Positions 27,166-35,540 of a DNA stretch of 64,000 nt are shown one piece after another. Source of the DNA: Nocardia altamirensis NBRC 108246 (GTDB lineage Bacteria > Actinomycetota > Actinomycetes > Mycobacteriales > Mycobacteriaceae); the NCBI RefSeq assembly GCF_001612685.1, contig NZ_BDAY01000061.1, positions 1 through 64,000 of the forward strand. Reading direction: 5' to 3'. Position numbers and translations under genes: made by a program. Each line of letters starts with the position of its first letter. Position 1 is the stretch's first letter. The notes beneath the pieces were generated by a model. The model was given only the letters and a program-made list of their open reading frames with translations, made no database searches and was not told the DNA's origin.

Positions 27166-27924
27166 CTACTCGGCCACCTGCCGCTCCGCCGCCGCGCCGT
27201 GTGCGGTTGGGCGGCTTCGGGATACCGGGATCGCCGACACGGTGTCGTCGTGCAGCAGCTCGTGCACATCGGCGTCGGTCAGTGGGTCGAAGCGCTGGTA
27301 GGACTGGTCGACCGGGCGGAGTTGTGCATGTGTCTCCAGACACACGACCTTGTCGGCGTAGTAGGTGAGCGTCCGCGCGATGCGGTGTGGTGCGACCGGG
27401 ACGGCGAGGACGACGCGGACCGCGCCACGCTGGTAGGCCGCCTGACAGGCGATGCGCGCAGTGATGCCGGTCCGGACGCCGTCATCGACCACGAGTGCGG
27501 TGCGCCCGTGCAGCTCTGCCTGCGTGTCGTGCTTACGGAAGCGTTGGCACAGCCGATGGAGCCGGTCGCGTCCGTGCCGTTTGGCATCGGTCAGTTCGGT
27601 AGCGGTCAACATGGCGCTGCGCACGACGACCTCATCGATGAGCCGAATGTCGTTTTCGGCAAGTGCGCCGAAGGCAAGGTCGGGCCGGTGGGGGACGCGC
27701 AGTTTGTTGACGACGACCAGATCGAGCGGCAGCCGCAGTGACGCCGCCACCTCGTGTGCCACGGCAAGTCCGCCGCGTGGGATGCCGAGTGTCACGACGT
27801 CGGGGCCTCGGAAAGCCAGCAATCGGTGGGCGAGGCGACCGCCCGCGTCGCGCCGGTCGAGAAATAGTGGGCGCTGAGGTGTCCGGCGACCGCTGTGGTC
27901 GCGGGGTAGTGCTGGGCGATCCAT
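27166..27924 (-). CDS. Phosphoribosyltransferase-domain protein
   Basis: A 252-residue type I phosphoribosyltransferase-like protein. The N-terminal part has LAFRGPDVVTLGIPRGGLAV, the flexible region is VVNKLRVPHRPDLAFGA, and the PRPP-binding motif is TALVVDDGVRTGITAR. Similar proteins occur in actinobacterial stress and dormancy gene sets; their base substrate is unknown. ATG 27924 has GGGGGAAGG directly upstream. The gene lies between the RsbR and ANTAR genes in the same direction. Confidence 0.75.
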   Translation of the reverse strand: MDRPALPRDHSGRRTPQRPLFLDRRDAGGRLAHRLLAFRGPDVVTLGIPRGGLAVAHEVAASLRLPLDLVVVNKLRVPHRPDLAFGALAENDIRLIDEVVVRSAMLTATELTDAKRHGRDRLHRLCQRFRKHDTQAELHGRTALVVDDGVRTGITARIACQAAYQRGAVRVVLAVPVAPHRIARTLTYYADKVVCLETHAQLRPVDQSYQRFDPLTDADVHELLHDDTVSAIPVSRSRPTAHGAAAERQVAE

Positions 27925-28071
27925 CCTTCCCCCGTGCGTTGCGTGGCTCGATCCGGAGCCGCGCTTCGGGACTCGGGTGGATGTGTCCAATTGTACTCGG
28001 CGGTAATGCTTCCGGCGACTGTTTGGTGCGTCACGCATCGCGCTACGAAATGCACTGGGGCAGTGACGTAA

Positions 28072-28821
28072 TCAGTGACGTCGGCGTTGCTGTGCCGGTC
28101 GCTCGACGAAATGCAGTGGGCCGGGTGCCCGGCCGCTGATCGCCGCGATAATTTCGACAGCCAGGTCCGCCACCCGGATGTTGCGCCGCTGGGACTGGGC
28201 GCGCAGCACCGCGAAGGCCGCGTCGCGGGTGCACCGCCGCTCGGCCATGACAATGCCGAGCGCCTGGTCGATGGTGGATCGCGAGGCGAGCGTGGCCCGC
28301 AATTGCTCGGTGAGCGCGGCGTTCCTGGCTGCGTCATCGCTGACGGCGAGCAATACCCCGATATGCTCGGCGGTCAACAGCGCGTCCTGTTGGATCTGTG
28401 CGGTGAAGGTGTGTGGCTGGGTCGAATACAGCGCGAGCGCGCCGAGCGCCGCACCGGACGCCGAAAAGGGTTGGACATGAACCGATTTCACCCCGTTGGC
28501 CAACATACGTCGCGGGTAGGCGCCCCAACGCTGCTCCCTGGCCACGTCCGGTATCGAAACCTGTTCTACCGTATCGATGGCTTGCGCGCTCGGGTCGCGC
28601 CCATCGCTCAACCGGGATTCTTCGACGAGTAGCACGTGAGCTTCAGTCGAACCGCCGACGATGGCTCCTTGCTCGCGGGCAAGCGTGACGCCGACCATCA
28701 GGGAGTCGGGCAGCATCCGAGCGACGATATCGGCTACAGCGCACAGTGATTCGGCGACATCACCGCCGGTCAACAGCAGCGTGGTCAGCTTCGACATGCC
28801 GATTGCGAGTTCGTCAGACAT
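28072..28821 (-). CDS. GAF-ANTAR signalling protein
   Basis: A 249-residue regulator. Residues 10-165 are a GAF sensor domain (TEAHVLLVEESRLSDGRDPSAQ), and residues 168-225 an ANTAR RNA-binding domain with the defining RSTIDQALGIVMAERRCT and DAAFAVLRAQSQ. ANTAR proteins act on transcription antitermination by binding paired hairpins in mRNA leaders. It starts 15 bases after the stop of the next GAF-ANTAR gene. Confidence 0.85.
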   Translation of the reverse strand: MSDELAIGMSKLTTLLLTGGDVAESLCAVADIVARMLPDSLMVGVTLAREQGAIVGGSTEAHVLLVEESRLSDGRDPSAQAIDTVEQVSIPDVAREQRWGAYPRRMLANGVKSVHVQPFSASGAALGALALYSTQPHTFTAQIQQDALLTAEHIGVLLAVSDDAARNAALTEQLRATLASRSTIDQALGIVMAERRCTRDAAFAVLRAQSQRRNIRVADLAVEIIAAISGRAPGPLHFVERPAQQRRRH

Positions 28822-28836
28822 GGAACACCTTGACGG

Positions 28837-29724
28837 TCAACATAACTGGTATCCGTCCTGAAGTACGCGGTGGGCGATCTCTGTGATGGTGACGCCTTCG
28901 GCGAACGCACGGGCGCGCAGCAATGCCCGTGCGGCGTCGAGGTCGCATGAGCACTGCACGGCGACCATACCGACCGCCTGATGCAGGACGGCCAAGTAGT
29001 CGGCCTCGTCGAACAGGGTGCCGCGCGGATTGCCGTCGGGGTCGTTCCCGGATGCGGAGAGTAGCACTGTATTGGCCAGGGCATCAGCCACTTTCTCTGC
29101 AACAGTGGTGATTTCGGCGCGCAGCACGGTCCGGTTGGAGAATCCACACAGTGCGCCGAGCAGGTGCGAGGAGATCAGCGGGACCGCGACTACCGAGCGC
29201 ATGCCAAGTCCGGTCAGCGCCGGTCCGTAATGTGGCCAGCGGGTGGCCAGCTCGGTGCTGTCGGCGGTGACGAACGCCTGACCGTCCAGCACGTCGTGGC
29301 CAGGCCCCTCGTCGACCGTCAACTCGATATCGTGGGCCGCGCGTGCTGTGCTGTCCGAGGCGGCGACGAGCGCCTCGTCCCCGGTGGGGTCGATCAAGGT
29401 GACCGCAGCGCTGTCCACCCCCAAATGCATTGCGACAGCGGTCATGAACAGTGGACGGAGCGCGGCGCGGTCGCCGAAGTGCCACCGTTGCAGGCGCAGA
29501 GCGTGCAGGAAGTGTAGGCGCGCGCAGGCGAGGTGTCTGGCTTCGATCTGTCGGTGCAACTCCGCCATGCGCTGACGGAACGGGCGCATCGATTGTGGCG
29601 GCCTTTCGAGGTCCGATTCGTATTTCACCGCGACTGCCGCAGCACGAGTCGCACGTGCCTGCTCTGCGCGGTATTCCCGCCACAGATGGGCAAGTTCGCG
29701 GTAGGCCTCCGAATACGACCGCAC
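28837..29724 (-). CDS. GAF-ANTAR signalling protein with atypical ANTAR
   Basis: A 295-residue protein. The first 75 residues are a basic, charged helix (RELAHLWREYRAEQARATR), then comes a GAF domain (residues 90-225, MRSVVAVPLISSHLLGALCG), then an ANTAR-like end with ADYLAVLHQAVGMVAVQ and DAARALLRARAF. The first ANTAR helix lacks the usual Arg-x-x-Ile-x-x-Ala-Lys-Gly pattern, so RNA binding may differ. GTG 29724 start. It sits 34 bases after the CheR gene, in the same operon. Confidence 0.75.
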   Translation of the reverse strand: MRSYSEAYRELAHLWREYRAEQARATRAAAVAVKYESDLERPPQSMRPFRQRMAELHRQIEARHLACARLHFLHALRLQRWHFGDRAALRPLFMTAVAMHLGVDSAAVTLIDPTGDEALVAASDSTARAAHDIELTVDEGPGHDVLDGQAFVTADSTELATRWPHYGPALTGLGMRSVVAVPLISSHLLGALCGFSNRTVLRAEITTVAEKVADALANTVLLSASGNDPDGNPRGTLFDEADYLAVLHQAVGMVAVQCSCDLDAARALLRARAFAEGVTITEIAHRVLQDGYQLC

Positions 29725-29758
29725 CTCAATAGCCTACGTGGCGGTGTCGACGGCGGAG

Positions 29759-31645
29759 TCAATTGCCGCTGACAGCACCGCTTTCCCCCGGGACTTCCTC
29801 CACCAGCAACACCACGCCCTCTCGGTTGCCGTCCAGTGGTGAGCAGGTCACCGCACAGGTGATCGAACGTCCGATGCGGTTGATAGCCGCGATCTCCAAG
29901 GGACCGTCGCGGTGCGCCGTCTTGAGACAGCGCTGGATGCTTTCGTGCAGCAGCTGTGTCGGCAGTCCGAAGTCCAGCGCGAAGAACACCTGCTGCTGCA
30001 CCTCTTCCGAACGCAGTCCCCACATGTCTTCCGCGCCGCGATTCCAGCTCCGCACGCGCAGCTGACCATCGAGCACCACCACGCAGGCGGCGACGCTGGA
30101 CAGTACGCCTTCCAAAAAGGTTCGGGTCTCGTCCAACTCGTCGGTCCGGATCCGCATCTCCTCGTTCATGGTCTCGAGTTCTTCGTTGCCCGACTGGAGT
30201 TCTTCGTTGGTGGCTTCGAGCTCTTCGTTGGTGGACTGGAGTTCTTCGTTGGTGGTTTCGAGTTCTTCGATGCTGGACTGGAGTTCTTCGTTGGTGGTCT
30301 CGAGCTCCTCATTGGTCGACTGGAGCTCCTCGTACGCGGTCTCCAGCTCCTCCCGCTTCACCTTGACTTCGAGTGAGAGCCGGGTCGGCATCGTCGTGTC
30401 GACGAAGTTGATCACCACACCGACGTCAGACCCGTCCCCGGCCCACAGCGGTTGGACGTGCACCTCGAAGTACTGGATCTCGTCCGGTCCGACCTTGCGT
30501 TCGGCCGAGCTGACCCTGATGTTGCGGCGTTCGGCCTTCGCTTGCTCGATCAGTGAGCGCAATTCGACCGGGCGATAGGAGATTTCCAGTTCGCTCAGTG
30601 GCCTGCCGACGTCGTGTGAGGTGAGGGCGAACTGGTTGCGCACCTGATTGTTCAGAATGCTCACCCGGCCTTCGGCGTCCAGGCACAGCACGCCGAAAGG
30701 TGCGGTGTCCAGCGCGAGCTCGCTGAGTTGGCGCCGCTTGACCAGGCCGTGTACCTCCGCACCGAGGTTGACGTCGAGCCGTGGGGCGGCTGCCTGGTGC
30801 ACCGGCTTCGCATCGCCGGCTTGGCGCCGGAAGATGCGCTGGCGCATGTTCGCCACACTGAACTGCTCGCCGTCGGACAGCAACAACTCGGCCTTGCCGA
30901 GAAAGAGGAAGCCGCCGTTGCGCAGCGCGAAGCGGAACCGGTCCAGAATCTGGGACTGCGCCTCTGCATTGAAGTACATCAACGTGTTTCGGCACACCAG
31001 CAGGTCAAGCCGCGAGATCGGTGCGTCGCGGGTGATGTCGTGGCGGCCGAAGATCACCCGGCGCCGCAGGTCGGATCGAAAAATGAACCGATCACCGTTC
31101 TGCTCGAAGTAGCGATCCCGGAGTTCACTGGACAGGGGGCTGAGTGCCTTCGCGGAGTACAGGCCCGAGCGCGCTTCGCGAAGGGCTTCCTCGTCGACGT
31201 CGGTGCCGTAGAGCTTGACCCGCTTGACGCAGTCGTCGATGCCGAGCACTTCGGCGAAGGCGATCGCCAGCGAGTAGGCTTCCTCGCCGCTGGAGCAGCC
31301 CGCGCTCCAGATCCGAATCTCATCATCGGATTCCGTATTCGCGATCACCTCAGGAAGTACTTCGCGTTGCAGGTATTGCCATGCGTCCACATCGCGGAAG
31401 AAGCTGGTGACGTTGATCAGAATGGTGTTGAACAGGTCGCGGAACTCATCGGCGTTGCTTTCCAACAGGTCTCGATAGTCGAGGTAGTCGCTGACCTGTA
31501 CCTCATGCATGCGCTTGCGGATCCGCCTGGTCAGTGAGGTGCGCTTGTAGCCGGTGAAGTCGAAGCCGCGCGAGTCGCGGATGAACAGCAGGAGGTCCTC
31601 CAGTGCCGGGTCGGCAGTGGGGATTTCGTCGCTTGCCTCGGTCAT
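29759..31645 (-). CDS. CheR-type methyltransferase with PAS domains and coiled coil
   Basis: A 628-residue multidomain protein. Residues 10-80 are the CheR all-alpha domain (FTGYKRTSLTRRIRKRM), 85-275 the SAM-binding domain (IWSAGCSSGEEAYSLAIAF, then LLVCRNTLMYF), 305-410 a PAS-like domain, about 425-510 a coiled coil made of near-perfect heptads NEELxxT, and 515-625 a second PAS domain. It would methylate glutamates on a sensor, but no chemoreceptor or flagellar gene is present, so the partner is probably a sensor kinase or regulator of the same pathway. GAGGAG precedes the ATG; cheB ends 19 bases upstream. Confidence 0.85.
   Translation of the reverse strand: MTEASDEIPTADPALEDLLLFIRDSRGFDFTGYKRTSLTRRIRKRMHEVQVSDYLDYRDLLESNADEFRDLFNTILINVTSFFRDVDAWQYLQREVLPEVIANTESDDEIRIWSAGCSSGEEAYSLAIAFAEVLGIDDCVKRVKLYGTDVDEEALREARSGLYSAKALSPLSSELRDRYFEQNGDRFIFRSDLRRRVIFGRHDITRDAPISRLDLLVCRNTLMYFNAEAQSQILDRFRFALRNGGFLFLGKAELLLSDGEQFSVANMRQRIFRRQAGDAKPVHQAAAPRLDVNLGAEVHGLVKRRQLSELALDTAPFGVLCLDAEGRVSILNNQVRNQFALTSHDVGRPLSELEISYRPVELRSLIEQAKAERRNIRVSSAERKVGPDEIQYFEVHVQPLWAGDGSDVGVVINFVDTTMPTRLSLEVKVKREELETAYEELQSTNEELETTNEELQSSIEELETTNEELQSTNEELEATNEELQSGNEELETMNEEMRIRTDELDETRTFLEGVLSSVAACVVVLDGQLRVRSWNRGAEDMWGLRSEEVQQQVFFALDFGLPTQLLHESIQRCLKTAHRDGPLEIAAINRIGRSITCAVTCSPLDGNREGVVLLVEEVPGESGAVSGN
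30174..30341. repeat. Tandem 21-bp repeats coding for coiled-coil heptads
   Basis: Eight consecutive 21-base units of the form TSGAGYTCTTCGTTGGTGGNN, alternating TCGAG and TGGAG at their start. On the minus strand each encodes one heptad such as NEELQST or NEELETT of the CheR protein. The array stays in frame, and the number of units is likely to vary between strains. Confidence 0.8.
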
Positions 31646-31664
31646 GATCTCCTCACTGGGTCGG

Positions 31665-32252
31665 TCATGAAGTGCGGTCCATCACCAGACTGCGGATGAC
31701 GGAGGCGATCTCGTCCAGGGGCAGTACGAGATCCGCGTCGCCGGTCGCCATCGCTGCCGTTGGCATGCCGTTGAACTCCGCGGTCGCCGGGTCCTGCACG
31801 ATCACCGTGCCGCCGCGAGACTTGACGGCGCTGACCCCCATTGCGCCGTCGCTGCCGGTTCCGGTCAGCACACAGGCGATCGCACGGGGACCGTACGCAC
31901 CTGCTACCGACTCGAACAGCAGATCGGCCGACGGACGCACGAAATGGACGAGTTCACTGCTGGAGAGAGTCAGGACGCCGGGTGGTTCCACCAGCAGATG
32001 GTAGTTCGGCGGTGCGATGTAGACGTTGCCAGGTTCGATCGGCTCGCCCGCAGTCGCCAACCGCACGCGCAGTGCGGTCCGTCGTGCGAGCAATTCGGCG
32101 AGAACGGTTTTGTGTCGTGGGTCCAGGTGCTGGACGACCAAGACCGGAACCGGGAGTTCGGCGGGCAGCGCACCGAACACGGTGAACAGTGCGGTGATAC
32201 CGCCTGCCGAGGAGGCGATAGCCACCACGGAATACTGATCAGCCGTGGTCAT
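31665..32252 (-). CDS. CheB-type protein-glutamate methylesterase without receiver domain
   Basis: A 195-residue catalytic domain of CheB. The triad is visible: S15 in IASSAGGI, H42 in VQHLDPRH, and D135 in TGTGSDGAMG. No N-terminal receiver domain is present, so activity is not under direct phosphorylation control. It removes methyl groups (or deamidates Gln) on the target methylated by the CheR protein encoded 19 bases downstream. Its ATG overlaps the stop of a 36-codon ORF (ATGA), indicating translational coupling. Confidence 0.85.
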   Translation of the reverse strand: MTTADQYSVVAIASSAGGITALFTVFGALPAELPVPVLVVQHLDPRHKTVLAELLARRTALRVRLATAGEPIEPGNVYIAPPNYHLLVEPPGVLTLSSSELVHFVRPSADLLFESVAGAYGPRAIACVLTGTGSDGAMGVSAVKSRGGTVIVQDPATAEFNGMPTAAMATGDADLVLPLDEIASVIRSLVMDRTS

Positions 32253-32359
32253 GGTCGCGCCAAACCAGTGGGGAGAAGCACGAGGATCACGGTATCGTCC
32301 CGGTCGCTCGTGTCCAGGTAGTCGGCGCGGGGCGGCGTGGTCTGGGTGGGGGGCGACAT
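32249..32359 (-). CDS. 36-residue ORF translationally coupled to cheB
   Basis: The frame starts with ATG preceded at four bases by GGAGG and ends with TGA inside the cheB start (ATGA). The product is Pro/Thr-rich at the start, has the acidic segment YLDTSDRDDT and a hydrophobic end VILVLLPTGLA. Codon use is G/C-rich at third positions. It could be a small protein of its own or a leader controlling cheB translation. No family recognised. Confidence 0.5.
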   Translation of the reverse strand: MSPPTQTTPPRADYLDTSDRDDTVILVLLPTGLARP

Positions 32360-32593
32360 GGTGCCTCCGGATCGCTCGCGTGCCCGCAGCGCTGCGTTAT
32401 GAAAGTCGGGGTGGTGAAAGTCGGGGTCGTAATGGTAACTCTACGCCCGAAGTGCCAGCTCAGAGCCGGGAGTCGAGGGATAAGCCGACGCCGTTGTCTG
32501 TGCCTTCGTGTTTGTGTCGGCGTGCATCGGTTATCCGCCAACCGTCCGGCCGAAAACAGCGGGTCGGTCGAACCCGACGAAAGGGGCTAGACG

Positions 32594-32767
32594 ATGAGCA
32601 CAGCGGACAAGGCCAAGAACAAGGCCGAAGATCTCGCAGGCCGAGCGAAGGAAAAGTTCGGCCAGGCCACCGATGACCGGGACATGGAGAACGAGGGCAA
32701 GGCCGATCAGGTCAAGTCCAACCTCAAGGATGCGGGCGAAAAGGTCAAGGACGCCTTCCGCAACTGA
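32594..32767 (+). CDS. CsbD-family stress protein
   Basis: A 57-residue, highly charged, Cys- and Trp-free protein: starts with MSTADKAKNKAEDLAGRAKE and ends in NLKDAGEKVKDAFRN, the two conserved blocks of the CsbD family. Members are abundant under general stress (sigma-B regulon in Bacillus); the molecular role is not known. The gene stands alone between the CheB block and a secreted protein, in the opposite direction to the signalling operon, and may be one of its targets. Confidence 0.8.
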   Translation: MSTADKAKNKAEDLAGRAKEKFGQATDDRDMENEGKADQVKSNLKDAGEKVKDAFRN

Positions 32768-32921
32768 TCGAACCGGCTTCTGCCGCCGAGCGGGTGTGCG
32801 CCTACCGGGTGCCGCCCGCTCGGCCATGCCCGGGTTCGTTGAGTGAACCGTGAGATCGCGAGTGCGCCGGGGATAGGGTGCAATGGTCCCTCGCGGGATC
32901 AACGGCTCGGGAGGAACACAG

Positions 32922-33605
32922 ATGATCGCGGCACGGATGCTGGCTGTCGTTGCGACGGTAGTCGTCGGGGCCGGCTTGGTCGGCGGAGTAGGACCGGCGG
33001 CGGCGGGGCCCGCGTCATGCGCGGCGGGAAATCCGTTGCAGCCCACCGCGGAACTCTTCGCGACCGACAACACGGCGACGATCACCGATCCGGAGGATCA
33101 GCGGCTGCGCAACCGGCTGGAGGGATTCGAGCTCGCCGTCGACGGTATCGCGGTGCAGCACATCGGATTACCGGTCGGGTCAACGCTGGTGAGCGGCGTC
33201 TTCTGGTCGGATGAACGGCAGCAGGCGACCTACGAGCGCTCCCGCGAGTTCCATCTGGCCTGTGTGGACGAGGCCGAGCTGCGGCGAATCGCCGATCAGG
33301 TGCGCGTTCGATTCCAGCAGGAGTCGGTGCTGACCTTCCAACGGCTTGCGCCGAATTCGACTGGGGTGGACGCGTTCACGGTGCGGGTCGCCGGGGTCGA
33401 TGTGCGGCGGTTCCGCGACAGTTTGGTCGCTGATCCGGTGGCCCGTGAGCACCTGGTCGGCGGCTCGATCACCGAGGCGAACACGTTGATCCTCGTGGTC
33501 GACCTCGCGGATACGGCGTTGGCCCAGCAGTTCGTCGCAGGCATTGGCGGCGCATGGGACGCGGCGAGCATCCAGTACGGCGATCGCGAGTTCGTCAGCG
33601 CCTGA
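32922..33605 (+). CDS. Secreted protein of unknown function
   Basis: A 227-residue exported protein. Residues 1-27 are a signal peptide (ARMLAVVATVVVGAGLVGGV) and the mature part begins near AGPASCAAGN. Two Cys (SCAAGN and LACVDE) may pair. The body is mixed alpha/beta with many charged residues, e.g. LRNRLEGFELAVDG, VRVRFQQESVLTFQRL and a late VVDLADTALAQQF. ATG 32922 has GGGAGG seven bases upstream. I do not recognise the family; similar single-copy exported proteins are frequent in Nocardia. It converges on the MarR gene with 11 bases between stops. Confidence 0.6.
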   Translation: MIAARMLAVVATVVVGAGLVGGVGPAAAGPASCAAGNPLQPTAELFATDNTATITDPEDQRLRNRLEGFELAVDGIAVQHIGLPVGSTLVSGVFWSDERQQATYERSREFHLACVDEAELRRIADQVRVRFQQESVLTFQRLAPNSTGVDAFTVRVAGVDVRRFRDSLVADPVAREHLVGGSITEANTLILVVDLADTALAQQFVAGIGGAWDAASIQYGDREFVSA

Positions 33606-33616
33606 CGAGGTTTCGG

Positions 33617-34036
33617 CTACGTCTCGATCTTGCGCAGGATATCGCGCAGCGTCCGCAGGTCCTCGTCGGGCAATGCGACGACCTCCGCGGGCGCCGGGTC
33701 GGGCGTCGCCAGTGCCTGGGCGAGCACGGCCCGGCCAGGCAGGGTGATGGAAACCTGCTTGCGGCGTCGGTTGGTCGGATCGATCTCTCGGACGACCAGA
33801 CCGCGCTCCTCCAGATCGTTGACCGCGACGGTGGCCGCCGGTGCGTCGATCCCGGCGGCGTGCGCCAGTTCCTTCACGGTCATCGGTCCTGGCCGCAGAC
33901 GCTTGAGTACGCGAATCCGGCTGAACGGCAATCCCGTTCGCTCGCTCACCGCGCGCCGCCACGGGGCGAGGCTGTCCGTGACGAGCCGAGTGAGCAGCGC
34001 CCACACCTCGTCGGCGGCACGGGTGTCTTCAGGCAT
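33617..34036 (-). CDS. MarR-family transcriptional regulator
   Basis: A 139-residue winged helix protein: TVKELAHAAGIDAPAATVAVNDLEERGLV is the recognition region (in two stretches) and DPTNRRRKQVSITL the wing. ATG 34036 overlaps the end of the efflux gene upstream by eight bases, so the two are co-translated. MarR proteins release DNA on binding phenolic or drug-like ligands. The likely operator is the 31-base palindrome at 35393-35423 at the head of the operon. Confidence 0.85.
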   Translation of the reverse strand: MPEDTRAADEVWALLTRLVTDSLAPWRRAVSERTGLPFSRIRVLKRLRPGPMTVKELAHAAGIDAPAATVAVNDLEERGLVVREIDPTNRRRKQVSITLPGRAVLAQALATPDPAPAEVVALPDEDLRTLRDILRKIET

Positions 34037-35402
34037 GAACGGGCACTTTCTGTTCGAGTAGCGGGGCGACGCGATCGCTGGAGCGCTTGGCCCACGGGGT
34101 GTTCGCGGCAATGCCAAGTATGGCGACACCCGCGGTGAGCACCGCGATCACCCACCACAGCCCGGCGCCGGTCAACGCGCCGCACAGGGCAACACCGATG
34201 CTCACACCCACCTGACGGCTGGTCGAGGCGACCGAGGCCGCGGCGCCCGCCCGGTCCAGCGGCATCCCACTGACGGCCGTGGTGGTGATCGGCGCGTTCA
34301 CCATGCCGAAGCCGATGCCGAAGATCGCGAACATGATCACCAGCGCCCACACCGGCGTGGTCGGGTCCAGCGTGGTGAGCAGGACGGCGGCGACCGTCAT
34401 CATGACACCGGCGGCGATCAGCGACGGCCGGGTGCCGTACTTGCCGACCAGGCGCCCGGACAGCGGCGAGAAGATCACCATCGCAATGGCCATCGCCAGG
34501 TACAGCAGGCCCGTGTGCACGGCCGAATAGTGCCGGACCGTTTGCAGATACAGCGAGCAGGTGAACAGGAACGCGCCGAGGGTGGCGAACGAGAAGATGG
34601 CGATCACCGTCGCCGAGGAGAACGGCACACTGCGGAAGAAGCGCAGATCGATGAACGGATCCTGCCTGCGTGCCTCGTAATACACGAACGCCGCCAACGC
34701 CAGCGCCGAGACCACGAAGATCGCCGGTTGCCGTTCGATCAGCCCGAAGACCATCGAGAACAGGAACACCACCGCGAGCACCTGCCCGATCGGATCGATG
34801 CCACGCACCGTCGCGGACTTCGATTCCGGCACAAAGACAGTCGTGAGAACCAGTGCGATGGCGCAGATCGGCAGGTTGATCCAGAACACGGCCTGCCAGC
34901 CGAGAGTATCGATCAGCACGCCGCCAACGGTCGGCCCGAGCGCCATCGCGATGCCGACCACCGCGCCCCAAACCCCGATCGCGCGAGCACGTTCCACCCG
35001 TTCGGTGAAGACGGTGGTGATGATCGACATCGCCACCGGGTTGAGCATCGACCCGCCGATCGCCTGCAGGAACCGCGCGCCGATCAGGACCTCGATCGTC
35101 GGCGCCAAGCTGCACAGCAGCGAACCGATCGCAAAGGTAGCCAACCCGATCCGGAACACCCGCTTGCGCCCGAACCGATCCGCCGCCGCGCCGGCCAGCA
35201 TCAGCAGGCTGGCCAATGTCAGCGTGTAGACGTCGACGATCCACTGCAATCGGGACAGCGGGGCGTGCAGATCGACCTGAATGGTCGGTATCGCGACATT
35301 CACGATGGTCGCGTCCATCGACACGATCAGCAGACTCATGCAACAGGTAGCGAGCACGAGCGTCTTCCGTCGCGCTGACAGCCCTTCAACAGTTGTAACC
35401 AC
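34029..35402 (-). CDS. Major facilitator efflux transporter, DHA2 (14-helix) family
   Basis: A 457-residue membrane protein. DHA2 signatures are present: LIVSMDATIVNVAIPTI in helix 1, the A-motif GAAADRFGRKRV after helix 2, and GPTVGGVLIDTLGWQAVFWIN (motif C region). About 13-14 helices can be counted. It should export drugs or toxic lipophilic compounds by proton exchange. The GTG start lies inside the palindromic operator, so the transcript may be leaderless. It is followed by its MarR regulator with an eight-base overlap. Confidence 0.85.
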   Translation of the reverse strand: MVTTVEGLSARRKTLVLATCCMSLLIVSMDATIVNVAIPTIQVDLHAPLSRLQWIVDVYTLTLASLLMLAGAAADRFGRKRVFRIGLATFAIGSLLCSLAPTIEVLIGARFLQAIGGSMLNPVAMSIITTVFTERVERARAIGVWGAVVGIAMALGPTVGGVLIDTLGWQAVFWINLPICAIALVLTTVFVPESKSATVRGIDPIGQVLAVVFLFSMVFGLIERQPAIFVVSALALAAFVYYEARRQDPFIDLRFFRSVPFSSATVIAIFSFATLGAFLFTCSLYLQTVRHYSAVHTGLLYLAMAIAMVIFSPLSGRLVGKYGTRPSLIAAGVMMTVAAVLLTTLDPTTPVWALVIMFAIFGIGFGMVNAPITTTAVSGMPLDRAGAAASVASTSRQVGVSIGVALCGALTGAGLWWVIAVLTAGVAILGIAANTPWAKRSSDRVAPLLEQKVPVHA

Positions 35403-35423
35403 ACAACTATTGTGTAACTACAA
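35393..35423. promoter_or_regulatory. Long palindromic MarR operator candidate
   Basis: Two 14-base arms (TTGTAACCACACAA and TTGTGTAACTACAA) around a three-base centre; 12 of 14 positions pair. The inner part ACACAA-CTA-TTGTGT is perfect. The efflux gene start codon at 35402-35400 lies within it, so a bound repressor would cover the transcription start. Confidence 0.7.
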
Positions 35424-35540
35424 CCTTTCCAAGCGCAAGGGCTGTGACTGATTTCGCAGCTCAGGGGCGGACTCCTCCTCGGCCGAGGGGCTACTGGCCT
35501 ACCCTGACTACGGTTCGTTGGTCCGTTTTAGGGAGTCTCG

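Noticed and set aside
30174..30341. CRISPR-like array
   Set aside because: The repeats are contiguous 21-base units with no spacers and stay in the coding frame of CheR.
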